The notes beneath the pieces are model-generated. The model saw only the letters and a program-made list of their open reading frames with translations, made no database searches and was not told where the DNA came from. A DNA stretch of 7,097 bases from Acidimicrobiaceae bacterium (GTDB taxonomy: Bacteria > Actinomycetota > Acidimicrobiia > Acidimicrobiales > Bog-793): contig PMZN01000080.1 of assembly GCA_003170375.1 (NCBI GenBank), forward strand, positions 1,072 to 8,168, in the 5' to 3' direction. This document shows, piece by piece, positions 1-6,627 of this stretch (position 1 is its first letter; each line of letters begins with the position of its first letter). A program made the translations under genes and the position numbers.

Positions 1-420
1 GTCGCGGACATCTGCAGCGCGGCTGACGTCGCGAAGGGAACCTTCTATCGCTACTTCGACTCGAAAGAGGCGGTCTTCCTCGCTGCTGCCCGTTCCACCG
101 TCGAAGCTGTCGGAGAGCAGCTTGACGAGTTGCCCGTGCCCATGAGCGAGCCTCAGGCGATAGAGAAGCTGAAGCTGTTGCTCGCTCCCATGGCGCCGCT
201 GCTGCTCGAGGTGGCGACCGGGGAGCTCCGGCATCAACCGAACCTCATAGGCGTCGTCGGTGTCATCACGGCCGGTCTCGCCAGCCGCGTGGTTCCCAGG
301 CTCCGCACGAGAGGCAAGGCCGCCAGGACGGCTGCCCGGCGAGTCGTTGACGCGGCCCTCGTTGGTCTGCTCCGACCAACACTCGGGTCGACCACCTCTT
401 CGCAATCTTCGTCCTCCTGA
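1..420 (+). CDS. TetR/AcrR-family transcriptional regulator, 5'-truncated by window edge
   Basis: The frame is open from base 1 to TGA at 418-420, giving 139 visible residues. The start codon and first part of the DNA-binding domain lie outside the window. The visible N-terminus, VADICSAADVAKGTFYRYFD followed by SKEAVFLAA, is the second half of a TetR_N helix-turn-helix; the 'GTFYRYFxSKEA' recognition-helix and helix-4 signature is typical of the family. The rest (about residues 40-139) is a helical, Ala/Leu/Arg-rich stretch that fits a divergent ligand-binding/dimerisation domain. The ligand cannot be inferred. The protein ends in a Ser/Thr-rich tail (STTSSQSSSS), so the true C-terminus may differ slightly if an indel is present. 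If about 35-40 residues are missing, full length would be near 175-180, slightly short for TetR. It lies upstream of, and codirectional with, the hopanoid operon, so local control of that operon is plausible. This is inferred from position and from the palindrome at 526-547. Confidence 0.9.
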   Translation, partial: VADICSAADVAKGTFYRYFDSKEAVFLAAARSTVEAVGEQLDELPVPMSEPQAIEKLKLLLAPMAPLLLEVATGELRHQPNLIGVVGVITAGLASRVVPRLRTRGKAARTAARRVVDAALVGLLRPTLGSTTSSQSSSS

Positions 421-441
421 TTCTTTCCTGGACGCCCGAGT

Positions 442-487
442 CCGAGGCGCTTGGAACCCGCAGGTCAAGACCAGGATTTCGCCTCGG
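442..487 (+). terminator. Inverted repeat downstream of tetR, possible terminator
   Basis: CCGAGGCG (442-449) and CGCCTCGG (480-487) are perfect 8-bp complementary arms separated by 30 bases. Inside lies a smaller inverted repeat, GGTCAAGACC (463-472). The structure starts 22 bases after the tetR stop codon, a sensible place for a terminator. There is no T-tract after the second arm and the loop is long, so intrinsic termination is doubtful. It may be only a secondary-structure element or a chance repeat. Confidence 0.25.
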
Positions 488-525
488 TGGCGGCCGCGGA
501 GTCACGCTGTGGGGCCAACGGCCGC

Positions 526-547
526 GCGTGCGTCCCTTGACGCAGGC
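526..547. promoter_or_regulatory. Candidate operator: imperfect palindrome over the -35 box
   Basis: The left arm GCGTGCGTC (526-534) and right arm GACGCAGGC (539-547) pair at 8 of 9 positions around a 4-base centre, CCTT. The inner six pairs (TGCGTC/GACGCA) are perfect. Total length is 22 bp. The right arm overlaps the -35 hexamer at 537-542, so a dimeric repressor bound here would block RNA polymerase. Size and symmetry fit operators of TetR-family dimers, and a tetR-like gene ends about 105 bases upstream. The binding protein is inferred, not shown. Confidence 0.45.
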
Positions 548-564
548 CTCCTCGCACGTATAAC
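537..564 (+). promoter_or_regulatory. sigma70-type promoter of the hopanoid operon
   Basis: TTGACG (537-542) matches the -35 consensus TTGACA at 5 of 6 positions. TATAAC (559-564) matches the -10 consensus TATAAT at 5 of 6. The spacer is 16 bp. Transcription would be expected to start near 570-573, leaving a leader of roughly 40 bases before the hpnC ATG at 610. AT-rich hexamers like these stand out in such GC-rich sequence. No other comparably good promoter was noticed in the window. Confidence 0.7.
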
Positions 565-597
565 AAAGGTGGAACTGGTAGTCATCGGCACTACGCG

Positions 598-603
598 AAG
601 GAG
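598..603 (+). promoter_or_regulatory. Ribosome binding site of hpnC
   Basis: AAGGAG lies 6 bases before the ATG at 610. It is a strong Shine-Dalgarno sequence and fixes the start of the first operon gene. Confidence 0.85.
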
Positions 604-609
604 TAGCCG

Positions 610-1488
610 ATGGTGTCAACTGAGTCTGGGCGCTCCATTGGAGGAGACTTCGACGCGCCCGCTCTGCTCGCCACGAAGGCGCGAAACGAGAACTTCCCGG
701 TCGCCTCGCATCTCCTGCCGCGCGAGGTCCGGGCGAACCTGATGGCGATCTACGGTTTCGCCCGTCTGGCCGACGACCTCGGCGACGAGGCAGAGGGCGA
801 TCGCCTGGCTTTCCTGGACTGGCTCGAGGCGGAGCTCGATCGTGCAGCCGCCGGCAACGCGACCCACCCTGCGCTCCGGCAGCTCACGCCTGTGATCCGG
901 GGGCTCGACCTGAGCCTCGACCCGTTTCGCTGCCTCATCGAAGCCAACCGGATGGACCAGCGCATAACGCGCTATCAGAGCTTCGGTGATCTCGTGGGCT
1001 ACTGCATGTTGTCCGCGGCCCCGGTGGGCCGGCTCGTGCTGGCGGTGTTCGGGGTCTCGACGGCCGAGCGGATCGCGCTCTCGGACGAGGTCTGCATCGG
1101 TTTGCAGGTCGTCGAGCACCTTCAAGACATCGGAGAGGACGCTAGGCGAGGCCGCGTCTACCTGCCGGCCGAGGACATGGAGCGCTTCGGGTGCACCGAA
1201 AGTGAGCTGCTGGGGACCGACTCGTCCCCGGCCCTGCGACGGCTCGTCGCCATGGAAGTGAGCCGGGCGAGGGACCTGCTCGCCTCTGGCGTGCCTCTTG
1301 CCGCATCGCTGCGGTTCCGTCCCCGGGTGGCCGTCGTGGGCTTCGCCGCGGGGGGGATGGCGGCACTCGACTCCATCGAACGGTCCGGCGACGACGTGCT
1401 CAGGTGCCAGTGCCGTCCCCGCAAGCTCGGGCTCGCGAAGCGAGCCGTCTCCGCCTTGGTGACGGCGAGCACGAGGGGCGGGTCGTGA
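610..1488 (+). CDS. hpnC: HpnC, hydroxysqualene synthase (squalene/phytoene synthase family)
   Basis: A 292-residue member of the trans-isoprenyl diphosphate synthase (head-to-head) family, normal in length. By family knowledge HpnC converts presqualene diphosphate to hydroxysqualene. The HpnC signature NENFPVAS is at residues 26-33. The first Asp-rich motif, ARLADDLGDE, is at 51-60 (D55, D56, D59, E60). The second, LQDIGED before ARRGRVYLP, is at 171-177 (D173, D177). The conserved YC..S..PVGRL block is present at 131-141 as YCMLSAAPVGRL. The second motif reads VVEHLQD, with Glu169 where the neighbouring HpnD has Asn163; this E-H form resembles actinobacterial HpnC as I recall them. The ATG at 610 is supported by AAGGAG 6 bases upstream and by the promoter at 537-564. 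It is first in the operon and overlaps hpnD by 4 bases. Assignment to HpnC rather than HpnD rests on the NENFPVAS motif and gene order. Confidence 0.93.
   Translation: MVSTESGRSIGGDFDAPALLATKARNENFPVASHLLPREVRANLMAIYGFARLADDLGDEAEGDRLAFLDWLEAELDRAAAGNATHPALRQLTPVIRGLDLSLDPFRCLIEANRMDQRITRYQSFGDLVGYCMLSAAPVGRLVLAVFGVSTAERIALSDEVCIGLQVVEHLQDIGEDARRGRVYLPAEDMERFGCTESELLGTDSSPALRRLVAMEVSRARDLLASGVPLAASLRFRPRVAVVGFAAGGMAALDSIERSGDDVLRCQCRPRKLGLAKRAVSALVTASTRGGS
1473..1478 (+). promoter_or_regulatory. Ribosome binding site that sets the hpnD GTG start
   Basis: GAGGGG lies 6 bases before GTG at 1485-1487. It favours this GTG over the in-frame ATG at 1404, which would sit 85 bases inside hpnC. Confidence 0.7.
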
Positions 1489-2324
1489 ACACCGAGCTCG
1501 CTTACGACTTCTGCGAGGCCGTCACGCGCCAGGAAGCGAAGAACTTCGCATATGGCATCAGGCTGCTCCGCAAGCCCGAGCGCCGAGCGCTGTCGGCGGT
1601 CTACGCACTCGCACGACGCATCGACGACATCGGCGACGGGCAGGCCGCTCCTGCGGAGAAGCTCAGTGAGCTCCAGGCCATTCGCAAGAGCATCGACACG
1701 ATCGATCCGCAATCGACGGACCCGGTGCTCGTGGCAGTGGACGACGCGTCTCGTCGGTACCGGCTCCCGATGTCGTGCTTCGGCGAGATCATCGACGGCT
1801 GCGAGATGGACGTCATCGGCACGTCGTACGAGACGATCGACGATCTCGTCGGCTACTGCCGCAAGGTGGCGGGCTCGGTGGGCCGGCTCTCGCTCGCCGT
1901 GTTCGGGTCGACCGACCTCGAGGGAGCGATCCCGCTCGCGGACTCGCTCGGCGTCGCGCTCCAGCTCACGAACATCCTGCGCGATGTCGTCGAGGACCGC
2001 TCGTTCGGGCGCGTGTACCTGCCGAGCAACGATGCCGAGTCGGTCGGCTGCGCTCCGGATCTCACGGGCCCGGCGGCGGACGTGGCACGGCTCGTCGCAC
2101 TCGAATGCGGTCGCGCGGATCGGTGGTTCGCCGAGGGACTGCAGCTCCTGCCGTTGCTCGACAGCCGGAGCCGAGCTTGTGTCGGAGCCATGGCCGGGAT
2201 CTACAGGCGTCTGCTGGTCCGGATCAAGGGTGAGCCGATCGCGGTCACACGAGGGCGCATGTCCTTGCCGAGCTGGGAGAAGGCATTGGTGGCGGCGCGG
2301 AGCCTCGCCGGAGCACGGCCATGA
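1485..2324 (+). CDS. hpnD: HpnD, presqualene diphosphate synthase
   Basis: A 279-residue protein when read from the GTG at 1485. It is the second head-to-head prenyl synthase of the operon. HpnD condenses two farnesyl diphosphates to presqualene diphosphate, the substrate of HpnC. Residues 2-30 (NTELAYDFCEAVTRQEAKNF followed by AYGIRLL) are the usual N-terminus. The first Asp motif, RRIDDIGDG, is at 44-52 (D47, D48, D51). YCRKVAGSVGRLS is at 124-136. The second motif, LTNILRDVVED followed by RSFGRVYLP, is at 161-171 (N163, D167, D171). All catalytic Asp positions are intact. The start is supported by GAGGGG at 1473-1478 and a GTGA overlap with the hpnC stop. A longer frame from ATG 1404 adds 27 residues with no family resemblance. 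Homology to hpnC next door reflects an old tandem duplication. The 4-base overlap with hpnE implies translational coupling. Confidence 0.93.
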   Translation: MNTELAYDFCEAVTRQEAKNFAYGIRLLRKPERRALSAVYALARRIDDIGDGQAAPAEKLSELQAIRKSIDTIDPQSTDPVLVAVDDASRRYRLPMSCFGEIIDGCEMDVIGTSYETIDDLVGYCRKVAGSVGRLSLAVFGSTDLEGAIPLADSLGVALQLTNILRDVVEDRSFGRVYLPSNDAESVGCAPDLTGPAADVARLVALECGRADRWFAEGLQLLPLLDSRSRACVGAMAGIYRRLLVRIKGEPIAVTRGRMSLPSWEKALVAARSLAGARP

Positions 2325-3694
2325 GCCCGGCCCGCATCGGCGTCGTCGGGGGCGGCCTGGCGGGGATGGCCGCCGCACTCGCAGCAGCGGACGGCGGAGC
2401 CGAGGTCGTGCTCTTCGAGCGCCGCCCGGTCCTCGGCGGTCTCACGGCCTCGATCCGGCACAACGGGCTCAGTTTCGACAACGGCCAGCACGTGTTCCTC
2501 CGCTGTTGCACGGCCTACCGGGGGTTCATCGACCGCATCGGGGCAACGGGGCAGGTGTTCCTGCAGGACCGGCTCGACGTGCCCGTGCTCGCCCCAGACG
2601 GCTCGCGCGCCTCGATCAAGAGGTCGGGCCTGCCCGCCCCGCTGCACATGGCGGGGTCCCTCGGGAGGTATCGCCACCTCTCGATGCGTGAGCGGGTGCG
2701 CCTCGTGCGTCCAGCGCTCGCGCTCCGGCGGCTCGATCCTGACGACGCGTCACTCGACGGCATCTGTTTCGGCGACTGGCTCGCCGACCATGGCCAGAGC
2801 GAGCGGGCAGTCGACCGCCTCTGGAACCTGATCGCGCTGCCGACGCTCAATGTCCCCGCCGGCGAGGCATCGCTCGCGCTCGCGACGAAGGTCTTCCGGG
2901 TCGGTCTTCTCGATCGGTCCGACGCCGGCGACATCGGGTGGGCAGGGGTCCCGCTGGCCGAGCTTCACGGTGCCATCGCCGCTCGCGCGTTGGAAGCTGC
3001 AGGCATCGAGACGGTGCTGGGCAGCCCGGTCGGCGCCATCGGTCGCTCGCCCCTCGGCGCTTTCACCGTGGGCTCCGGTGCCAGGAGCGTGGCTGTCGAC
3101 GCGGTGATCCTGGCTACGCCGCTACGTGTGTCGGCGAGTATCGGAGCGTCGATCGGTTCGGCCGCCGGCGCCCGGGAGGCGGAGCGTCTCGGGACCTCTC
3201 CCATCGTCAACGTCCACCTGGTGCTCGACCGGAAGGTGACCGACCTCCCGCTGGCGGCCTGTGTCGGTTCGCCGATCCAGTTCGTCTTCGACCGCACGGT
3301 CGCGAGCGGAGCCAAGTCGGGCCAGTGCCTGGTCCTCTCGCTCTCGGCAGCGGACAGCTACATCGCCACGGGATCTGCCGAGCTCGTGAGCATGTTCTTC
3401 GAGGCGTTGTGCGAGCTGTTCCCCGCTGCGCGCCAGGCCCGCCTCGTCGACGCGATCGTCACCCGCGAGAAGGCCGCGACGTTCCGGGCGGTTCCCGGTA
3501 CCGGGGCGTTCCGCCCCCCGACCACGACCGAGGTGCACGGCTTGTTCCTCGCCGGCGCCTGGTGCGACACCGGGTGGCCGGCGACGATGGAGAGTGCGGT
3601 CCGCAGCGGCCACCAGGCGGCTTCGCAGGCACTGGCCCTCCTGTCGGACGCAAGCGTGGGGGGCCCACGACAGCTGGAAGGGGCCGGGACATGA
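2321..3694 (+). CDS. hpnE: HpnE, FAD-dependent hydroxysqualene dehydroxylase
   Basis: A 457-residue flavoprotein of the amine oxidase/phytoene desaturase superfamily. HpnE reduces hydroxysqualene to squalene using FAD and a reductant. The N-terminal Rossmann dinucleotide-binding motif VVGGGLAG is at residues 8-15, followed by the ribose-binding acid in VVLFERRPVLGG (E33). DNGQHVFLRCC (53-63) is a characteristic HpnE block. RLWNLIALPTLN lies at 166-177. The C-terminal FAD-binding block LFLAGAWCDTGWPATMESAV is at 408-427. No truncation is seen, and length is typical to slightly long because of a non-conserved tail after about residue 440. The ATG at 2321 overlaps the hpnD stop (ATGA) and has GGAG at 2310-2313, 7 bases upstream. 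In isolation it could be called a phytoene desaturase, but its place after hpnC and hpnD and before shc supports the squalene role. Confidence 0.92.
   Translation: MSPARIGVVGGGLAGMAAALAAADGGAEVVLFERRPVLGGLTASIRHNGLSFDNGQHVFLRCCTAYRGFIDRIGATGQVFLQDRLDVPVLAPDGSRASIKRSGLPAPLHMAGSLGRYRHLSMRERVRLVRPALALRRLDPDDASLDGICFGDWLADHGQSERAVDRLWNLIALPTLNVPAGEASLALATKVFRVGLLDRSDAGDIGWAGVPLAELHGAIAARALEAAGIETVLGSPVGAIGRSPLGAFTVGSGARSVAVDAVILATPLRVSASIGASIGSAAGAREAERLGTSPIVNVHLVLDRKVTDLPLAACVGSPIQFVFDRTVASGAKSGQCLVLSLSAADSYIATGSAELVSMFFEALCELFPAARQARLVDAIVTREKAATFRAVPGTGAFRPPTTTEVHGLFLAGAWCDTGWPATMESAVRSGHQAASQALALLSDASVGGPRQLEGAGT
3678..3683 (+). promoter_or_regulatory. Ribosome binding site that sets the polyprenyl synthase start
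   Basis: AAGGGG lies 7 bases before the ATG at 3691. It supports this start over upstream in-frame starts inside hpnE. Confidence 0.65.
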
Positions 3695-4701
3695 CGACGA
3701 TCTCCTCCCCGGCAAGGCGCGACAGCGCTCTCATTGCAGCCGAGTCGCTGACGCGGGCGAGATCGGTGGTGACACCGGCCATGGATGCGGCCGTGCTGCG
3801 CCTGTGCCCGGCCTTGAGGCCCGCCGTGCGCGAGCACCTCGCCGGGGGAGGCAAGTTCGTGCGCGCGGGGCTCACGCTTGTCTCGGCGGCAGCTGCCGGC
3901 GCCGACGAGAGCGTCGGCGTCGTCGGCGCCGTCGCCATCGAGATGGTCCACAACTTCTCGCTCGTCCACGACGACATCATCGACGGCGATCTCGAAAGGC
4001 GGCATCGCCCGACCCTGTGGGCTGAGCACGGTGTCGGTCATGCCATCATCGCCGGCGACGCGCTCGCGACCCTCGCGTTCCAGATCCTTCTCGAAGAGCC
4101 GACCGCCGAGCGGGTAAGGGCTGCCGGGCGACTCGCCGAGGCCACCCAGGCGATGATCGCGGGTCAGGCCGAGGACATGGCCTCCGAGCTCCTGGCTTCA
4201 CTGTCGGTGGAGGAGTGCCTTCACATGGAAACCGGCAAGACGGGGGCTTTGCTGTCCTGTGCTGCGGCCATTGGCGCAATCCTCGCCGGCGCCCCGGCGC
4301 CGACCGTCGACGCATTGGCGGACTTCGGCCGCCATCTCGGGATCGCCTTCCAAGCCGTCGACGACGTGCTCGGCATCTGGGGCGAGCCGAGTGTCACCGG
4401 CAAACCGGTCGGCAACGACCTGCGCCAGCACAAGAAGTCCCTGCCGGTCGCGATCGCGCTCGCCCGGGGCACCGACCTGCCTGCAGGGCTCGGATCACTG
4501 CTCGAGCGTGACCTCACCGAGGCCGAAGTTGCGAAAGCGACGCTGCTCCTAGAGCAGTGCGGCGCACGCCAGGAAACACTGGCCATCGGAGAGTTGCAGC
4601 TTCATGCCGCCCTTGCGTCTCTCGAGCGGGTGCCCCTGGCGCTCGGCCCCAGCTCGGAACTGGAGGCGATCGCCCGCTACGTGACCGAACGGGACCGATG
4701 A
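3691..4701 (+). CDS. Polyprenyl (farnesyl/geranylgeranyl-type) diphosphate synthase
   Basis: A 336-residue head-to-tail E-type prenyltransferase, normal in length. It would condense isopentenyl diphosphate with allylic diphosphates, most probably to supply FPP to HpnD. GGGKFVRAGL (52-61) is the substrate-binding GGKxxR block. The first Asp-rich motif HDDIIDGD is at 93-100 (D94, D95, D98), followed by RRHRPTLW. GKTGALL (182-188) and FQAVDDVLGIWG (220-231) with GNDLRQHKKSLP (241-252) form the second active-site half. The second motif is DDVLG (D224, D225), with Gly at the usual third Asp. Phe89 sits five residues before the first motif, which has no two-residue insertion, so this is not the classic bacterial IspA form. 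Product length is therefore not settled by sequence. An in-cluster synthase between hpnE and shc recalls the Streptomyces hop clusters. The start is set by the ATGA overlap with hpnE and AAGGGG 7 bases upstream; the frame continues upstream to 2938 only as an hpnE shadow. Confidence 0.9.
   Translation: MTTISSPARRDSALIAAESLTRARSVVTPAMDAAVLRLCPALRPAVREHLAGGGKFVRAGLTLVSAAAAGADESVGVVGAVAIEMVHNFSLVHDDIIDGDLERRHRPTLWAEHGVGHAIIAGDALATLAFQILLEEPTAERVRAAGRLAEATQAMIAGQAEDMASELLASLSVEECLHMETGKTGALLSCAAAIGAILAGAPAPTVDALADFGRHLGIAFQAVDDVLGIWGEPSVTGKPVGNDLRQHKKSLPVAIALARGTDLPAGLGSLLERDLTEAEVAKATLLLEQCGARQETLAIGELQLHAALASLERVPLALGPSSELEAIARYVTERDR
3897..3931. repeat. 12-bp perfect inverted repeat inside the polyprenyl synthase gene
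   Basis: CGGCGCCGACGA (3897-3908) and TCGTCGGCGCCG (3920-3931) are perfectly complementary, with an 11-base spacer. The repeat encodes part of the Ala/Gly/Val/Asp stretch around residues 70-81. It could form a stable mRNA hairpin. Since Ala-Asp-Glu and Val-Gly-Ala codons in GC-rich DNA readily make such arms, chance is a reasonable explanation. Confidence 0.5.
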
Positions 4702-6617
4702 GCGTGCTCGCCCGGCGTCAGGCGGCAGATACCGAGGCCGCCGCAGGGTCATCGTCGCCGGCTGCGCAGGCGGCCGACGACGCCCTGACGTGTCTCCGCA
4801 GAGCCATCGACGCCCTCGCCGCGCTCCAGCGTCCGCAAGGCTGGTGGAAGGGCGAGCTCGAGACGAACGTCACCATTGACGCGGAGGATCTCCTGCTGCG
4901 CGAGTTCCTGGGCATTCGGACCGCTGAGCTGACGGCGTCGTCGGCGCGCTGGATCCGGTCGCGCCAGCGCGAGGACGGCACGTGGGCGAACTTCCACGGA
5001 GGCCCGCCCGACCTCTCGACCAGCGTCGAGGCCTACGTCGCGCTCCGGCTGGCCGGTGACCCGGTGGACGCTGCGCACCTGCTGCGCGCCGCGCAGTTCA
5101 TACAGAGCTCCGGTGGCGTCGAGCGCACTCGAGTCTTCACCAGGGTCTGGCTGGCGCTGTTCGACCTGTGGCCGTGGGCCGAACTGCCGGTGCTGCCGCC
5201 GGAGCTGATCTTCCTGCCGAGTTTCGTCCCGCTCAACATCTACGACTTCGCCTGCTGGGCACGCCAGACCGTGGTCGCCCTCACGGTGGTGAGCGCGCAC
5301 CGGCCGACTCACCGGCTGGGATTCGGCATCGACGAGCTCCGAAGTGGCCTTCCCGAGGCGCCCCCGGCACCGCTCAGCACCTGGCCGGGCCGGTTCCAGG
5401 CGCTCGATCGCGCCCTCAAGGCGTACGAGCGCCATCCGGTCAAGTTCGTCCGGCGCGCTGCCCTGGGCCGGGCCGAGCGCTGGATAGTGCGACATCAGGA
5501 GGCGGACGGCTCGTGGGGTGGCATTCAACCGCCCTGGGTGTACTCGTTGATCGCCCTACGACTGCAGGGCTACGCGCTCGAGCACCCGGTCATGAGGGCG
5601 GGGATCGAGGGCCTCGACGGCTTCACGATCGAAGACGAGGCCGGGAGGCGCATCGAGGCCTGCCAGTCCCCGGTGTGGGACACCGCGCTCGCCGTCACGG
5701 CCCTTGCCGACGGCGGGCTCCTGCCCACCGACCCGGTGCTGCGGTCTGCAGCCCGCTACCTGCTTGCCGAGGAGATCTCGGTCAAGGGCGACTGGTCTGT
5801 CCGGCGCCCGGGCCTTCAGCCGGCCGGCTGGGCTTTCGAGTTCGCCAACGACAACTACCCGGACATCGACGACACGGCAGAAGTCGTGATCGCGCTCGGG
5901 CGAACCGATGAGCCGGCTGAAGACGCCGTGGATCGCGCGGTCGCCTGGATCGAGGCGATGCAGTGCCGGGACGGGGGTTGGGGCTCCTTCGACGTCGACA
6001 ACACCCAGACGCTGTGCCGGGAGCTTCCCTTCTTTGACTTCGGGGAGCTGATCGATCCTCCGAGCGCGGACGTGACAGCGCATGTCGTGGAGATGTTGGC
6101 GAAGCTCGGACGTTCCAAGGACGCTGTCGATCTCGGCGTGCAGTGGTTGTTGCGCGCGCAGGAGGAAGACGGGTCCTGGTTCGGGCGCTGGGGCGCCAAC
6201 CACGTCTACGGCACGGGAGCCGTGGTTCCGGGGCTCGTCGCCGCCGGGCTGGCAACCGACGACCCCGCCGTGCGCCAGGCCGTCGCCTGGCTGGAAGGCC
6301 ACCAGAACGCCGATGGCGGCTGGGGCGAGGACCTGCGCTCGTATCGGGACTACTCGCAACGCGGCTGCGGGCCATCGACGGCATCCCAGACGGCTTGGGC
6401 CTTGCTGGGGCTCCTGGCCGCGGGCGAGCGCTCCGAGGCGACTCAGCACGGTGTGGCTTACCTCGTCGCGACCCAGCGCGAAGACGGCTCGTGGGACGAG
6501 CCGTGGTACACCGGAACCGGCTTTCCCGGCGACTTCTACATCAACTACCACCTGTACCGGCTCGTGTTCCCGGTCACGGCCCTGGGGCGTTTCGTGAACG
6601 GAGAAGCCCACGGCTGA
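4698..6617 (+). CDS. shc: Squalene-hopene cyclase
   Basis: A 639-residue class II triterpene cyclase, the usual length. It is a monotopic membrane enzyme that cyclises squalene to hopene and hopanol. The catalytic acid motif DIDDTA is at residues 389-394 (D389, D391, D392), within FEFANDNYPDIDD. DVTAH at 458-462 carries the His that hydrogen-bonds the catalytic Asp. QW repeats are seen at 90-96, 267-273, 422-428, 488-494, 536-542 and 593-599, each Q-x-x-D-G-x-W. The C-terminal GTGFPGDFYINYHLYR block is at 606-621. F380 matches Phe365 of the Alicyclobacillus enzyme. F431 sits where that enzyme, as I recall it, has Tyr420; Phe is common there. The first 30 or so residues are Ala/Ser-rich and unconserved. 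ATG 4698 overlaps the previous stop (ATGA), but its Shine-Dalgarno is poor (GGGA at 4691-4694, 3 bases away). GTG at 4704, two codons later, is spaced better. Translation probably relies on coupling. Confidence 0.96.
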   Translation: MSVLARRQAADTEAAAGSSSPAAQAADDALTCLRRAIDALAALQRPQGWWKGELETNVTIDAEDLLLREFLGIRTAELTASSARWIRSRQREDGTWANFHGGPPDLSTSVEAYVALRLAGDPVDAAHLLRAAQFIQSSGGVERTRVFTRVWLALFDLWPWAELPVLPPELIFLPSFVPLNIYDFACWARQTVVALTVVSAHRPTHRLGFGIDELRSGLPEAPPAPLSTWPGRFQALDRALKAYERHPVKFVRRAALGRAERWIVRHQEADGSWGGIQPPWVYSLIALRLQGYALEHPVMRAGIEGLDGFTIEDEAGRRIEACQSPVWDTALAVTALADGGLLPTDPVLRSAARYLLAEEISVKGDWSVRRPGLQPAGWAFEFANDNYPDIDDTAEVVIALGRTDEPAEDAVDRAVAWIEAMQCRDGGWGSFDVDNTQTLCRELPFFDFGELIDPPSADVTAHVVEMLAKLGRSKDAVDLGVQWLLRAQEEDGSWFGRWGANHVYGTGAVVPGLVAAGLATDDPAVRQAVAWLEGHQNADGGWGEDLRSYRDYSQRGCGPSTASQTAWALLGLLAAGERSEATQHGVAYLVATQREDGSWDEPWYTGTGFPGDFYINYHLYRLVFPVTALGRFVNGEAHG

Positions 6618-6627
6618 TCTCAAGGTT

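Noticed and set aside
421..609. Small RNA, riboswitch or small ORF in the intergenic region
   Set aside because: Apart from the promoter, palindrome, inverted repeat and ribosome site, no conserved RNA fold or plausible short gene was recognised. The predicted leader of about 40 bases is too short for a typical riboswitch.
260..742. Plus-strand open frame across the tetR end, intergenic region and hpnC start
   Set aside because: It is out of frame with both flanking genes, has Arg/Pro/Ser-rich composition and no motif, and overlaps the promoter and ribosome site of hpnC.
1404..1484. N-terminal extension of hpnD from ATG 1404
   Set aside because: The extra residues lie inside hpnC and do not resemble HpnD. 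GTG 1485 has a well-spaced GAGGGG and a 4-base overlap with the hpnC stop.
1158..2378. Long open frame on the minus strand (about 400 codons) across hpnC-hpnD
   Set aside because: It lies antisense to two clearly recognisable enzymes, its translation is Arg/Ala/Asp-rich with no family motif, and GC-rich codon bias produces such frames.
2938..3690. Upstream extension of the polyprenyl synthase frame
   Set aside because: It runs out of frame through hpnE with Arg/Gly-rich composition. Homology begins after ATG 3691, which has its own ribosome site.
4557..4697. Upstream extension of shc from ATG 4557
   Set aside because: It overlaps the end of the polyprenyl synthase gene and adds 47 unconserved residues. 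ATG 4698 fits the ATGA overlap pattern of the operon.
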